Shown in pieces: positions 51,067-60,161 of a stretch of DNA of 64,000 nucleotides (positions within the stretch are counted from its first letter, which is position 1; each line of letters begins with the position of its first letter). Both the position numbers and the translations under genes were made by a program. Source of the DNA: Halobellus inordinatus (GTDB lineage Archaea; Halobacteriota; Halobacteria; Halobacteriales; Haloferacaceae); the NCBI RefSeq assembly GCF_024464655.1, contig NZ_JANHAV010000001.1, forward strand, positions 496,001-560,000, given 5' to 3'. Under the pieces are notes generated by a model. It made no database searches and was not told where the DNA came from. It saw only the letters and a list, made by a program, of their open reading frames with translations.

Positions 51067-52602
51067 ATGTCCGGCGATAGTTCAGTCTCCAGCGGCTCTC
51101 AGGTTCTCGACGGAATGCTCGGTGGGGGATACCCGACGAATCGGTCGACGCTTCTCACCGGTGGTCCCGGAAGCGGCAAATCGACGCTCTCGATGCAGTT
51201 TCTCCAGGCTGGCCTCGACGCCGGCGAGGACTGTCTCTTCATCAGTACCGAGCAGACCATCGGCGAACTGCGCCAGTCCTTCGCGGACTTCGAGTTCGAT
51301 CTCCACCACGAGAACCTCTCGATCACGTCGATTCACGCCGGCGCGGGCCGGACGATCGAGGGCGGAGAAGACGATCTGACGCTGCAGACGCTGACCGAAG
51401 ACGAGGACGGCGAGATCCTCTCACAGGGGTTCAATCCACCGTTCACCGGCGAGTACATCCGGCAGTATCTCGAACGGTTCGCGCCGGTCGACCGCGTCGT
51501 CCTCGACAGCGTCTCCGGGCTCTCGGTCATCACCGACAGCCCCCAGCGCTTCCGGCGCTCCGTGCTGGATCTGATCCGCTTTTTCTCCGACGAGTTCCAG
51601 GCGACGAGCCTGTTCACCGCCGAGCGCACCGGCGATAACGAGGCGACGAGCGCACTCCGGTTCACCACCCACGGCGTCGTCGAACTCACCCAGCGGAACG
51701 TCGAGGACGACCCGCATCACTTCCTCCGCATCGCGAAGATGCGCGGCGTCGACTACGACCGTCGGGAGATGGAAGTCGAGTTCGGGTCGGCGGGTCTCCG
51801 GATCGCGCCGAAGCGCCGGTCGCAACCCCCCGAACTGAAAGACCACAGGCACCGCCCGATCGGCATCGACGGCCTCGACGGACTCGCCGGCGGCGGCCTC
51901 GTCCGCGGGACCGGCGTCCTGCTCGAACACGACGGGCGTGCGAACCTGACGGCGCTCTTCAGCGTGCTCCTGAAGCACGGCCTCGAAACCGACGACCGAG
52001 TCGTCCTCGTACCGACGATCGAACTCCGGGAGAATCGGACCGCCCAGTTGCTCGACGGGCAGGGCTACGACATCGAGCACGTACTCGAAACGGGACAGCT
52101 CGCGGTCGTCGATCTCGTCGGGACGTGGAACGACGACCAGCCGAACGTCTTCACGCCCGAACACGACCACGAGACGGTGATGAACCTCCTCGCCCGACTC
52201 TACGACGACGTCGAGGGAACGATCTACTCGCTCGTGAACGCCGACGCGATGGTCCACACTCTCGGCCCGGCGAACGCGCGACGGGTCCGCTACTTCGAGG
52301 AGTCCGAACTCCTCGATCCCGACAGCGCGCTGTGTCACGTACTGAATCCGAACACCGTCGAGGACCGCATCGCCGCCTTCTACCGCGACTCCGCGGAACA
52401 GACACTGGATACGTGGGTCGGCGACGCTGGCCTGCAGTACATCGCGCTCCGGAAGTCACCGTGCGGCTTCGTCGGCACCACGTCGCTCGTCGAGTACGTC
52501 GAGGAACCACCGTACGTCCGTGTGCAACACCCGCCGCAGACGCGCGAGAACCCCTACGCCGAGGCGAATCCGTACGCTGCCGGTGACGACCGGATGGAGT
52601 AA
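51067..52602 (+). CDS. KaiC-like RecA-superfamily ATPase
   Basis: A 511-residue protein with a complete N-terminal RecA/KaiC domain: Walker A GGPGSGKST at 32-40, CLFISTEQTIGEL, and VVLDSVSGLSVI as Walker B. From about 265 a second domain begins (IGIDGLDGLAGGGLVRGTGVLLEHDGRANLTALFS), where the phosphate loop is replaced, so it is probably non-catalytic. The last 40 residues carry a repeated NPYA motif. Haloarchaeal KaiC-like proteins act in signal processing; this one's role is unknown. Confidence 0.82.
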   Translation: MSGDSSVSSGSQVLDGMLGGGYPTNRSTLLTGGPGSGKSTLSMQFLQAGLDAGEDCLFISTEQTIGELRQSFADFEFDLHHENLSITSIHAGAGRTIEGGEDDLTLQTLTEDEDGEILSQGFNPPFTGEYIRQYLERFAPVDRVVLDSVSGLSVITDSPQRFRRSVLDLIRFFSDEFQATSLFTAERTGDNEATSALRFTTHGVVELTQRNVEDDPHHFLRIAKMRGVDYDRREMEVEFGSAGLRIAPKRRSQPPELKDHRHRPIGIDGLDGLAGGGLVRGTGVLLEHDGRANLTALFSVLLKHGLETDDRVVLVPTIELRENRTAQLLDGQGYDIEHVLETGQLAVVDLVGTWNDDQPNVFTPEHDHETVMNLLARLYDDVEGTIYSLVNADAMVHTLGPANARRVRYFEESELLDPDSALCHVLNPNTVEDRIAAFYRDSAEQTLDTWVGDAGLQYIALRKSPCGFVGTTSLVEYVEEPPYVRVQHPPQTRENPYAEANPYAAGDDRME

Positions 52603-52772
52603 CGGCGGCATACCGTTCAGCAAACCCGAATCTACTCTCACCGCCCACCGAATAGTGGTCGATCCGTTGACATTGGCTCGTAAGAGGGTCGAACAGCCTG
52701 CTCGTGTGCGACTCGTCCACAGGGTCCTCTGTTTCTCTCGTATCGCACAATACTCCGATCTACCCCACGAAG

Positions 52773-52781
52773 CTTTTTATG
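52773..52781 (+). promoter_or_regulatory. TATA-like element for squalene/phytoene synthase
   Basis: CTTTTTATG lies about 30 bp before the ATG at 52810 and supports that start. Confidence 0.55.
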
Positions 52782-52809
52782 CCGCCCTCCGTAGGAGTTG
52801 ACACTCCGA

Positions 52810-53886
52810 ATGTCTCAGCAGGATGAACGCCCCCGAGTCGACCAAGCCGACCTCCAGTGGTGTCACGAGTCGGTCCAAGGGGTTTCTCGCACCTTCGCGC
52901 TCACGGTGGACGTGCTCGATGAACCGATGTCCTCGTACATCTGTCTCGGGTACCTCGTCTGCCGGATCGCAGACACCGTCGAAGACGCCTCGCACATCCC
53001 ACCGGCCGAACAGGCGACGCTGCTCCGCACGTACGACGCCGTCCTCGATCCCGAGGACGAGACGACGGCGGAATCGTTCGTCGATTCCGTCGAGCCCCAC
53101 CTCCCCGACGAGGACGCGATGACCGACGACTGGGCAGTCGTTCGCGATTCCCCCCGCGTCCTCCGCACGTTCCAGAGCCTCCCCGAAGATGTCCAGCGGG
53201 CGATCGTCCCGCCGGCGAGAGAACTCGTCCAGGGGATGGCCGAGTTCGTCGAACGCTACGAGGACGACGGCGGCCTCCGCATCCAGACTCGCAGCGAACT
53301 CGAAGAGTACTGTTACTACGCCGCCGGCACCGTCGGGAACCTCATCACGAACCTCGTGACGCGGCACGACGTCGCCGCCGACCGCCGCCGTCGGCTGTAC
53401 GACACCGCCGAGGAGTTCGGTCTGCTCCTCCAGCTCGTCAACATCTCGAAAGACGTCTACGACGACTACACGGCCGAGGACAACGTCTACCTCCCGGCGG
53501 AGTGGCTCCAGGACGCCGGCGTCCCCCAGGAAGAGGTCTTAGACGACGAGCACGAGGCGAGCGCGGCGTCAGTCGTCCGCCGAACCGCCGAGTTCGCGGG
53601 TTCGTTCCTCGACGACGCTCAGACGTACCTCGAAACGGTGCCGCTCCGCGACGGCAACACTCTCGAAGCGTGGGCCATTCCGTTCTTGCTCGCCGTCGGC
53701 ACCCTCAGAGAACTCCTCGCGCGTCCCGAAGACGCGCTCTCGGCGACCGGCGTGAAGATCTCCAGACAGGAGGTTCTCGCCGTCGTCACCGAGATGAGCA
53801 GTGGCGGGGACCGCGAGGCACTCGGCGAACTTCGCGAGGACATCTCGGCGGGTCCGTACCACCGCACGCCGTCGAGCGCCGACTGA
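52810..53886 (+). CDS. squalene/phytoene synthase family protein
   Basis: A 358-residue all-helical head-to-head prenyl synthase. The two Asp-rich motifs are DTVED at 55-59 and DVYDD at 215-219, and SRTFALTVDVLDEPM plus YCYYAAGTVGNLI fit the family. Substrate could be farnesyl diphosphate (squalene) or geranylgeranyl diphosphate (phytoene). The layout resembles the haloarchaeal squalene-synthase copy, which I favour, without proof. It lies 163 bp before cytochrome oxidase subunit III. Confidence 0.85.
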   Translation: MSQQDERPRVDQADLQWCHESVQGVSRTFALTVDVLDEPMSSYICLGYLVCRIADTVEDASHIPPAEQATLLRTYDAVLDPEDETTAESFVDSVEPHLPDEDAMTDDWAVVRDSPRVLRTFQSLPEDVQRAIVPPARELVQGMAEFVERYEDDGGLRIQTRSELEEYCYYAAGTVGNLITNLVTRHDVAADRRRRLYDTAEEFGLLLQLVNISKDVYDDYTAEDNVYLPAEWLQDAGVPQEEVLDDEHEASAASVVRRTAEFAGSFLDDAQTYLETVPLRDGNTLEAWAIPFLLAVGTLRELLARPEDALSATGVKISRQEVLAVVTEMSSGGDREALGELREDISAGPYHRTPSSAD

Positions 53887-54017
53887 CTGAGCGACCCCGT
53901 CAGATACAGTCGCCTGCTCGCCGCGGTCACGATCACGCGTCGCAACCGGCGAAGACCGCGGGGTTTCGAGCGCGGTCGGCGCCGGCTGAGGCAAATATCG
54001 TCGTATGTTTTGGGAGG

Positions 54018-54027
54018 GTTTTTAGTC
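54018..54027 (+). promoter_or_regulatory. TATA-like element for oxidase subunit III
   Basis: GGTTTTTAGT lies about 25-31 bp before the ATG at 54049. Confidence 0.5.
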
Positions 54028-54048
54028 GTCGGATCGAAACCCACGCCT

Positions 54049-54909
54049 ATGGGTACCGAAGAAGCACACGACGACCACGGACACCACCTCCCTGCGGTCG
54101 AGGACTGGCCCCGTGGGTTTGGTGAAGCGAGCTGGTGGCCGTTCGTCACCGCGGTCGGAGGAGCAGGCGTCTACGTCGCGGCCGCGCTGTACATCCTCGG
54201 TCGCGGCGACGGCGCGATCGTCAGCCCGCTCGCCGGCCCGATGGCGCTCGTCGCGACGGTCGGCGTGTTCCTCGTTGGACTGTACGGCTGGGTGTATCAC
54301 GCGTTCGTGGTGAAGTTCTGGTCACGCGAAGCGAGTTCACAGAGCGCGAACAAACTCCGCTGGGGGATGCTCGCGTTCCTCGGCTCCGAACTGGCGACGT
54401 TCGGCGCGCTGTTCGGATACTACTTCTACATCCGCGCCGGCGACTGGGCGTCGATCTTCACGGGCGTCCCGAACCTGACAGGGTCGCTCATCCTGATCAA
54501 CACGACGATCCTGGTCGTGTCGTCGATCACGCTGCACTACGCACACGTCGCGATCCGGAACGGCGACCGGCAGAACTTCCTCATCGGCCTCGCGATGACG
54601 CTTCTCTTGGGCGTGATCTTCATCGGCGGCCAGATCTACGAGTACTACGAGTTCATCGTCCACGCGGACTTCACCCTCACGTCCGGGTTCTTCGCGTCGG
54701 CCTTCTTCGGCCTCACCGGACTCCACGGACTCCACGTCAGCCTCGGCGCGGTCCTCCTCGGGATCGTCTTCGTCCGCGCGCTGATGGGTCAGTACTCCGC
54801 TGAACGCCACGTGTCGGTCAGTACGGCCTCGATGTATTGGCACTTCGTCGACGTCGTCTGGATCTTCCTCGTCGTCGTCCTGTACGTCGGCGCGGAAGTC
54901 GGCGTCTGA
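54049..54909 (+). CDS. heme-copper oxidase subunit III
   Basis: A 286-residue membrane protein with seven predicted helices. The family pattern shows in SANKLRWGMLAFLGSELATFGALFGYYFYIR, LINTTILVVSSITLHYAH, FFGLTGLHGLHVSLGAVLLG and MYWHFVDVVWIFLVVVLY. The N terminus is His-rich (EEAHDDHGHHLPAVEDWP). It stabilises the oxygen-reducing core formed by subunit I. Subunit I starts at 62386, about 7.5 kb downstream, with unrelated genes between. Confidence 0.92.
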   Translation: MGTEEAHDDHGHHLPAVEDWPRGFGEASWWPFVTAVGGAGVYVAAALYILGRGDGAIVSPLAGPMALVATVGVFLVGLYGWVYHAFVVKFWSREASSQSANKLRWGMLAFLGSELATFGALFGYYFYIRAGDWASIFTGVPNLTGSLILINTTILVVSSITLHYAHVAIRNGDRQNFLIGLAMTLLLGVIFIGGQIYEYYEFIVHADFTLTSGFFASAFFGLTGLHGLHVSLGAVLLGIVFVRALMGQYSAERHVSVSTASMYWHFVDVVWIFLVVVLYVGAEVGV

Positions 54910-54995
54910 TCGAACGGTCGTCCGGACGCGTCGGACGCCCCGTCCGGGCTCCGATGGGCCCGACACTTTTTGCGGCGATGCACTGACGTACAGCC

Positions 54996-55565
54996 GTGAC
55001 GAACAGTCGCGTCGCCGACACACTGATGCGCTACGCCACACACGCCGGACCAGCGGGCGCGCTCGTCGCGATTACTGCGATCCTCGCGGCCACGTGGCGG
55101 TCCGCGACGTTCTCTTGGGCGGGAAGTGCGCTCTCGGATCTCGGAACCGCGTCCGGGACAGCACTGCTGTTCAACGGCGGCCTCGTCGCCGGCGGCGCCG
55201 TCGGTATCGCGTACGCACTCGCGCTCCGGCGCTCCTCGATCGCGGTCGCGAGTAGCTACGTGCTGTCGATCGTCTCGATGGTTTTGGTCGGTGTCTTTCC
55301 GGCCGGAACGCCGCTGCACTTCCCTGTCGCGGTCGCATTCTTCCTGCTCGCGACGGCGACGGTGTCCGTGGATGGGTGGTTGCGGCGGGCGACCACGGCC
55401 GGCCGACTCGGCCTCGCGCTCGCTGTGGGCCACCTGCTCGGCTGGCTCGTCTGGCTTCTCGGCATCCGGCCGGGTCCGGGCCTGGCGCTCCCAGAACTGG
55501 GCGGCGTCGTGATGTTCGGCGGCTGGGTCGTCTTTCTCGCCCCGCCCGTCCGAAGCGGAGGCTAA
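54996..55565 (+). CDS. DUF998-type membrane protein
   Basis: A 189-residue protein with six hydrophobic segments; WAGSALSDLGTASGTALLFNGGLVAGG and SIVSMVLVGVFP fit the DUF998 pattern. The GTG at 54996 is chosen because a TATA-like CTTTTT lies about 27 bp upstream at 54966-54971, although an ATG ten codons on is possible. The function is unknown in all members I know of. Confidence 0.72.
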   Translation: MTNSRVADTLMRYATHAGPAGALVAITAILAATWRSATFSWAGSALSDLGTASGTALLFNGGLVAGGAVGIAYALALRRSSIAVASSYVLSIVSMVLVGVFPAGTPLHFPVAVAFFLLATATVSVDGWLRRATTAGRLGLALAVGHLLGWLVWLLGIRPGPGLALPELGGVVMFGGWVVFLAPPVRSGG

Positions 55566-55628
55566 CGGCATCCCACTGCCGACCCCGAAACCGGATCAGT
55601 TTTCACACCTGTCGATCGAGTGTCGGGT

Positions 55629-55844
55629 ATGACCGAGGAGGAGACGGACGAACCGACGGTCCCGATCGTCTGTGAGGAGTGCGGAACGACGTCGCGGGTG
55701 TCGCTCTCGCAACTCCGAACGTCCCTAGAGAAACACAACGAGCACCGGCACGACGGCGAGGAGATCGCGCAGGTCGATCCGGTGATCGCCGACGAACTGG
55801 CCAACGCCGTCGCTGACGACCTCGGGTTGCTGGACGAGGAGTAA
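55629..55844 (+). CDS. small zinc-finger-like protein
   Basis: A 71-residue acidic protein: VPIVCEECGTTSRVSLSQLRTSLEKHNEHRHDGEE. CxxC followed by HxxxH-type spacing (Cys18, Cys21, His39, His43 in the chosen frame) could bind one zinc, as in C2H2-like fingers. The rest (PVIADELANAVADDLGLLDEE) is acidic helix. I do not recognise a family. A GTG three codons upstream is an alternative start. The 239 bases between it and dphB show no gene. Confidence 0.65.
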   Translation: MTEEETDEPTVPIVCEECGTTSRVSLSQLRTSLEKHNEHRHDGEEIAQVDPVIADELANAVADDLGLLDEE

Positions 55845-56053
55845 GCGAGCGTCGGGGCTCGATGACCGTCGAGCGACGCGGCTCAGGACGGATGGAACGA
55901 CGACGTTCCGAGCAGGCCGATGACCAGTCGACCGCCGGATCGTCGTTCGAACAAACCAAGGCGCTGACAGCGCCAGATGGTGATTCAGCAGCATCGATAA
56001 AAAGAGTACCGCCGAACCGGCCGCGTTCCCCCGCCTGGACGGACATTCACGCG

Positions 56054-56062
56054 GTTTATACG
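56054..56062 (+). promoter_or_regulatory. TATA box for dphB
   Basis: GTTTATACG lies about 26 bp before the ATG at 56084 and fixes that start; longer in-frame extensions would include the promoter. Confidence 0.65.
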
Positions 56063-56083
56063 CGCCGCCCGCCCAGACGAGGT

Positions 56084-56863
56084 ATGCTCACCTTCATCGG
56101 CCTCGGACTGTACGACGAGCGCTCGATCACCGTCGAGGGCCGAGAGGCGCTTGCCGACGCCGACCGGGCGGTCGCCGAGTTCTACACGAGCCACCTCGTG
56201 GGGGCGACTGTCGACGAACTGTCGGCGTACCACGATATCGACATCGACGTCCGGGACCGCGCGGGCGTCGAGCAACATCCCGAAGACGTTCTCGACGCTG
56301 CCGAAGACGAACACGTCGCGTTCCTCACCGCCGGCGACACGATGATCTCGACGACGCACGTCGACCTGCGACTCCGCGCGATCGAGCGCGGCATCGACAC
56401 CCGCGTGATCCACGGCGTTACCGCACAGACGGCCGCAAGCGGACTCACAGGGCTCCAGAACTACCGCTTCGGAAAAGCCGTCACGCTGCCGTTCCCGTAC
56501 GCGCACGGCGCCGACGGGGTTCCCCAGAGCGTCGTCGACTCGATCGAGGCGAACCGCGAGCGCGGCCTCCACACCGTGGTCTATCTCGATATCAAGGCCG
56601 AGCGCGAGGAGTATATGAGCGCCGACGTCGCCGCGGAGATGCTCGCTGCGGACTGGCAGGACGTGCTCGGCGTCGTCGTCGCTCGCGCCGGGAGCCCAGA
56701 GCCGACGGTCGTCGCCGACCGACTCTCGGAGCTGGCCACGGCGGATTTCGGCGACCCGCTTCACCTGCTCGTGATCCCCGGCGACCTCCACCACGTCGAG
56801 TCCGACGCGCTCGCGACGCTCGGCGGGGCGCCGGCCGACGTGCTCGAAGCAAACGAAGTGTAG
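56084..56863 (+). CDS. dphB: diphthine synthase
   Basis: A 259-residue tetrapyrrole-methylase-fold enzyme: MLTFIGLGLYDERSITVEG, FLTAGDTMISTTHVDLRLRA, and HGVTAQTAASGLTGLQNYRFGKAVTLPF. It trimethylates the modified histidine of elongation factor 2 using SAM to give diphthine. The length is usual for archaeal DphB (about 260). It converges on artA, an arrangement I associate with haloarchaeal genomes. Confidence 0.94.
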   Translation: MLTFIGLGLYDERSITVEGREALADADRAVAEFYTSHLVGATVDELSAYHDIDIDVRDRAGVEQHPEDVLDAAEDEHVAFLTAGDTMISTTHVDLRLRAIERGIDTRVIHGVTAQTAASGLTGLQNYRFGKAVTLPFPYAHGADGVPQSVVDSIEANRERGLHTVVYLDIKAEREEYMSADVAAEMLAADWQDVLGVVVARAGSPEPTVVADRLSELATADFGDPLHLLVIPGDLHHVESDALATLGGAPADVLEANEV

Positions 56864-56894
56864 CGGACCCGATTCTTCTGGTTTCGCTCGCCGA

Positions 56895-57818
56895 TCAGGC
56901 CCCTGACCGCTCCAGTCCGAGTTCGGATTCGAGGTCGTACTCGTCGCCGGTCAGCATAAACAGAACGTCCTCGATGACCGTCAGGAGTTCCGGGAGTTCG
57001 CGGACGACCAGATAGGTGATTCCGACGAGGACGACGACCGCGAGGATCTGGCTGATGATCCGATCGGAGATGAAAAAAGAGACCATATACGGGTCCGACG
57101 AACCGAACAGGAACATAATCTCGTCGACGAACCACTGCATATACTGCTTGCCGAAGGCGATCGTGATGAACGTCGTCCGCAGGAGGTTCAGCGCGTAGAT
57201 GATCGGCACGGCGATGGCCATCGCGCGAAGCTTTCGGCGCAACGGGGCCTTCACCGCGGCGATCAGGCCGGCGAAGATGGCGATGCTCCCGAGCCCCGTA
57301 CACGCGAGGACGACCGCCACGGTCAGCCGATGAGAGCCGTCGAAGAACAGGAACGTGTTCAGATAGCCCTGTTCGCCGACGATCATCTCGGGGTGGTATC
57401 CGAGCGCATTCACCAGAAAGCCGGTCTGTGCGGCGACGGTCTCCATCAGGACGCCGCGCGGGGCCGGGACGGCGACACCGAGCAGCGAGAACGCCGGGAT
57501 CGTCTCGAAGGGAAGGTAGATCAGCCCCATCACTGCGACCGCCCGCGAGAGCACGTACAGCGAGTCGCGGCCGTTCCACAGCAGGTAGCCGGTGTACAGC
57601 GACGCCGGGACGGCCGCGACCGCGAGAACGCCCTCGACGTAGCTCTTGTGGACGAACGCGAAGTGCGGCACTAACTGGAGCCAGAAGACGGCGAAGCCGA
57701 TCCACGCGGCGACGGTCACATAGCGCGCGAGCCGCTGATTTCGGCCTTCCGAGAGCACCCCGACGGCGAACGTCAGGATCACGGCCCACGCGAGCGCGTC
57801 GGAGAGCAACCCGGGCAT
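56895..57818 (-). CDS. artA: archaeosortase A
   Basis: A 307-residue integral membrane protein with about eight helices. The catalytic triad residues known from Haloferax ArtA fall at identical positions: Cys173 in LACTGLGSIAIF, Arg214 in NLLRTTFITIAFG and Arg253 in SDRIISQIL. It recognises PGF-CTERM signals, cuts them and couples the product to a lipid. A PGF-CTERM substrate (8010-8564) and a candidate PssA (49555-50256) are in this window, so three parts of the pathway are visible. Confidence 0.95.
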   Translation of the reverse strand: MPGLLSDALAWAVILTFAVGVLSEGRNQRLARYVTVAAWIGFAVFWLQLVPHFAFVHKSYVEGVLAVAAVPASLYTGYLLWNGRDSLYVLSRAVAVMGLIYLPFETIPAFSLLGVAVPAPRGVLMETVAAQTGFLVNALGYHPEMIVGEQGYLNTFLFFDGSHRLTVAVVLACTGLGSIAIFAGLIAAVKAPLRRKLRAMAIAVPIIYALNLLRTTFITIAFGKQYMQWFVDEIMFLFGSSDPYMVSFFISDRIISQILAVVVLVGITYLVVRELPELLTVIEDVLFMLTGDEYDLESELGLERSGA

Positions 57819-57896
57819 ATGCAGTTGAACGGATCTGACGAATAAATCCCTTGTCGTTCCGTGTGGCGATTGCGTCCGACCGACGACTCGGTCGAG

Positions 57897-57980
57897 CTAC
57901 AGGGATTACCGTACGTCGTCATAGATGTCTCGCCGGACGGTACGGCGAGAATCTCCGAACAGTTACGATAAGCCCTGTTA
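57897..57980. repeat. 78-bp palindromic MITE-like element, family A copy 3
   Basis: The element spans 57900-57977 and is flanked by CTA (57897-57899) and TTA (57978-57980). The latter is the reverse complement of the TAA stop of the VOC gene. The ends are CAGGG and CCCTG instead of TAGGG and CCCTA; both arms changed together, so pairing is kept. The central hairpin is the same as in copies 1 and 2. Confidence 0.8.
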
Positions 57981-58745
57981 GGGTTCGAGAATCTCGATCT
58001 CGTGGCCGTCCTGGTCTGTCGTGAACGCGTAGCGGTCCTCACAGGAGGCGGGGTCGCGGTAGTCCTCGGCCTCGCGCTCCATCAGCGTGTCCCAGTAGTC
58101 GTGGAGGTCGTCCGCGCGCACGCAGAGGTGGCCCCAGGCGTCGCCCATCGTGTACGAGCGCCCGTCGTAGTTGTACGTGAGTTCGACCGACATCGCGGCG
58201 TCGTCGGCGCCCTCGGGCTTCATAAAGTAGTTCGCGAAGGTATCCGACTCCCAGCGACTGGTGTGCTCGTACTCGAATTTCCGCGTCCAGAAGCCGAGCG
58301 CCTCGTCGGCGTCCTCGACGCGGATCATCGTGTGGTCGAGACTCCACTTCGCGCCCTGATCGGGATCGCGCTGGACGATTTCGACTTCGTGGCCGTCGGG
58401 GTCCTTCACGAACGCGTAGCGGCCACCACAGGACTCGGGGTCGCGGTAGTCCTCGACGCCCTCCTCCATCAGCTGTTCGTAGTGGGCTTCGAGTTCGCCC
58501 TCGGGGACGCGAACGGCGATGTGGCCCCAGGCGTCGCCCATCTCGTAGGTCCGGTCGTCGTGGTTGTAGGTGAGCTCGAGCATCGCACCTTCCTCGTGCA
58601 TCTCCTCGGGGCCGAGGTAGACGTTGGTGAAGGTGTCGGCCTCCCAGCGGCCCTTCTCCTCGTAGTTCAGGTGCGTCGTGTACCAATCGAGAGACTCCTC
58701 GAGGTCTTCGACGCGCATCATCACGTGGTCGAGTACTCCAGACAT
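57978..58745 (-). CDS. duplicated VOC/glyoxalase-superfamily protein
   Basis: A 255-residue protein made of two tandem VOC domains (about 1-125 and 134-255) with near-identical landmarks. LDHVMMRVEDLEESLDWYTTHL pairs with LDHTMIRVEDADEALGFWTRKF, ELTYNHDD pairs with ELTYNYDG, and DGHEVEIVQR pairs with DGHEIEILEP. The His and Glu of each half are candidate metal ligands. Glyoxalase I (lactoylglutathione lyase-like) activity is plausible but the thiol cofactor and substrate are not determined. Start at ATG 58745. Confidence 0.88.
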   Translation of the reverse strand: MSGVLDHVMMRVEDLEESLDWYTTHLNYEEKGRWEADTFTNVYLGPEEMHEEGAMLELTYNHDDRTYEMGDAWGHIAVRVPEGELEAHYEQLMEEGVEDYRDPESCGGRYAFVKDPDGHEVEIVQRDPDQGAKWSLDHTMIRVEDADEALGFWTRKFEYEHTSRWESDTFANYFMKPEGADDAAMSVELTYNYDGRSYTMGDAWGHLCVRADDLHDYWDTLMEREAEDYRDPASCEDRYAFTTDQDGHEIEILEP

Positions 58746-58833
58746 ACGCGAACGGACGGACGCCGCGGGCAAAAAGGGTGCTGAAGCGGCCCCCGGCGGG
58801 CTCGGGGACGCCGATTCGACAGGGCCGGCCCGC

Positions 58834-59292
58834 TCACGAGGCGTCGAACTGGCGACGAAACCGCGCCTGGACCCGCGGCCAGTAACACCACCACACGACG
58901 ACGAGGAACGCCGCCGTGCCGGTCGGCCACGCGGTTCGCGCCGGCTGGACGGAGAACCCCCACGCGAGTCGGAGTTGCGCGATCGCGGCCACGACGAGGA
59001 GGCCCGCCGTGACCCTCGGGTCCTCGCGACCGGTCCGCCAGCCGATCACGGCGCTCACGAGCGCGAGCGCGTACAACACGACCGACAGCGGCCACGCGAG
59101 GATGTACTCTGGCAGCCCTTGCGTGTACACGAACAGGAAGTCCGAGAGCGTCGTCACCGAGAGGGGGTTCGTGTTGAACAGCCCCCACGCGAAGAGGAAC
59201 GTGGCGTCGCGGCCGCTGAAGACCTGCACCGACCACGGGACGACGAGGAGCGCGAGGAGGACGGCGACGGTTCGTGCGGTGGTGCGAGACAC
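58834..59292 (-). CDS. haloarchaeal membrane protein (TIGR04206-like, near artA)
   Basis: A 152-residue protein with four hydrophobic helices (about 8-22, 60-84, 92-110, 124-140), starting at GTG. FAWGLFNTNPLSVTTLSDFLFVYTQGLPEYILAWP is a distinctive loop segment. It resembles a family often encoded near archaeosortase A in haloarchaea (recalled as TIGR04206); here artA is two genes away. Function unknown. Confidence 0.65.
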   Translation of the reverse strand: MSRTTARTVAVLLALLVVPWSVQVFSGRDATFLFAWGLFNTNPLSVTTLSDFLFVYTQGLPEYILAWPLSVVLYALALVSAVIGWRTGREDPRVTAGLLVVAAIAQLRLAWGFSVQPARTAWPTGTAAFLVVVWWCYWPRVQARFRRQFDAS

Positions 59293-59340
59293 GGCTCTAC
59301 TCCGTGCCGTATCCGCAAGAAGGACACGGTCAGCGTCCGC

Positions 59341-60129
59341 CTACGGGGTCGGACAGGCACTCTCGTTGTCGACTGTTCGAGGCGGGCGCTCGACGGAGTT
59401 CGGCCCGTACGTGAAGTCGTAGACGATGCGCTCCTCGATCGATGGCCGCCCGAATCCACCACGCTCGCGGTGGACGACGACGCGGCGCGGCAGGTGCGTC
59501 TCCGATGAGAGATACAGCATCGCGCGGAGTTCGTCTGCGTTCCGGTTCAACTGCTCGACGTCTCCCTCGCCGGGGACCGAGAGCGAAACCGAGGCGAGTT
59601 TCGACTGGTCGGGCACGACCTCGACGACGCGCACTGCTTCTCCGCCGACGGTGCTCGTACCCCGATCGTAAACGCGAGCGAACTCGAACAGTTGCCGCTG
59701 ACCGCCGAGGATCGTGTCGGTCGTCCACGACCGGTTCTGTGGGAGTTCCGTCGCATAGGAGACGTTCGCGACGTTGACGTACCGCGAGTACGGACACGGC
59801 GTGTAGCGCGTCCGTCCCTGCAGAAATCGTGTCTCACGGTCGTCTGCGAGTCCGATCTCGATCCGATACCTGCGCTCGGAGCGATTGAATCCGCCGTGGC
59901 CCCAGTAGCTCGCTTGCTTCTCGTCGCCGCCGCGTTCGACGGTGACACTCCCACCGACGGTAAACGAGTAGGCGGGTACCTCCGCCGTCGCGTTCGCCGC
60001 CTGATGGGCCAACCGTTCGGCTGTCGGATCGCTGGGTGGTCGAGAGTCGAATATGCCAGCGACGTACGCCCCACCGAGGAGCGCGGTGACGATCCCGAGG
60101 ATAGCCAGTGACTGCTTCGTGGAGGGCAC
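59341..60129 (-). CDS. membrane-anchored protein of unknown function
   Basis: A 262-residue protein starting at GTG, with one N-terminal hydrophobic segment (about 6-26) as a signal anchor. The rest is beta-rich (YSFTVGGSVTVERGGDEKQASY, RRYRIEIGLADDRETRFLQG, LPRRVVVHRERGG), reminiscent of LolA-like half-barrels, with only two cysteines far apart. No catalytic motif is visible. It lies between the TIGR04206-like gene and the DRG GTPase on the same strand. Confidence 0.55.
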   Translation of the reverse strand: MPSTKQSLAILGIVTALLGGAYVAGIFDSRPPSDPTAERLAHQAANATAEVPAYSFTVGGSVTVERGGDEKQASYWGHGGFNRSERRYRIEIGLADDRETRFLQGRTRYTPCPYSRYVNVANVSYATELPQNRSWTTDTILGGQRQLFEFARVYDRGTSTVGGEAVRVVEVVPDQSKLASVSLSVPGEGDVEQLNRNADELRAMLYLSSETHLPRRVVVHRERGGFGRPSIEERIVYDFTYGPNSVERPPRTVDNESACPTP

Positions 60130-60161
60130 GCCAGGCAGTCTCCCAGCGGACGAAAAAAGCG

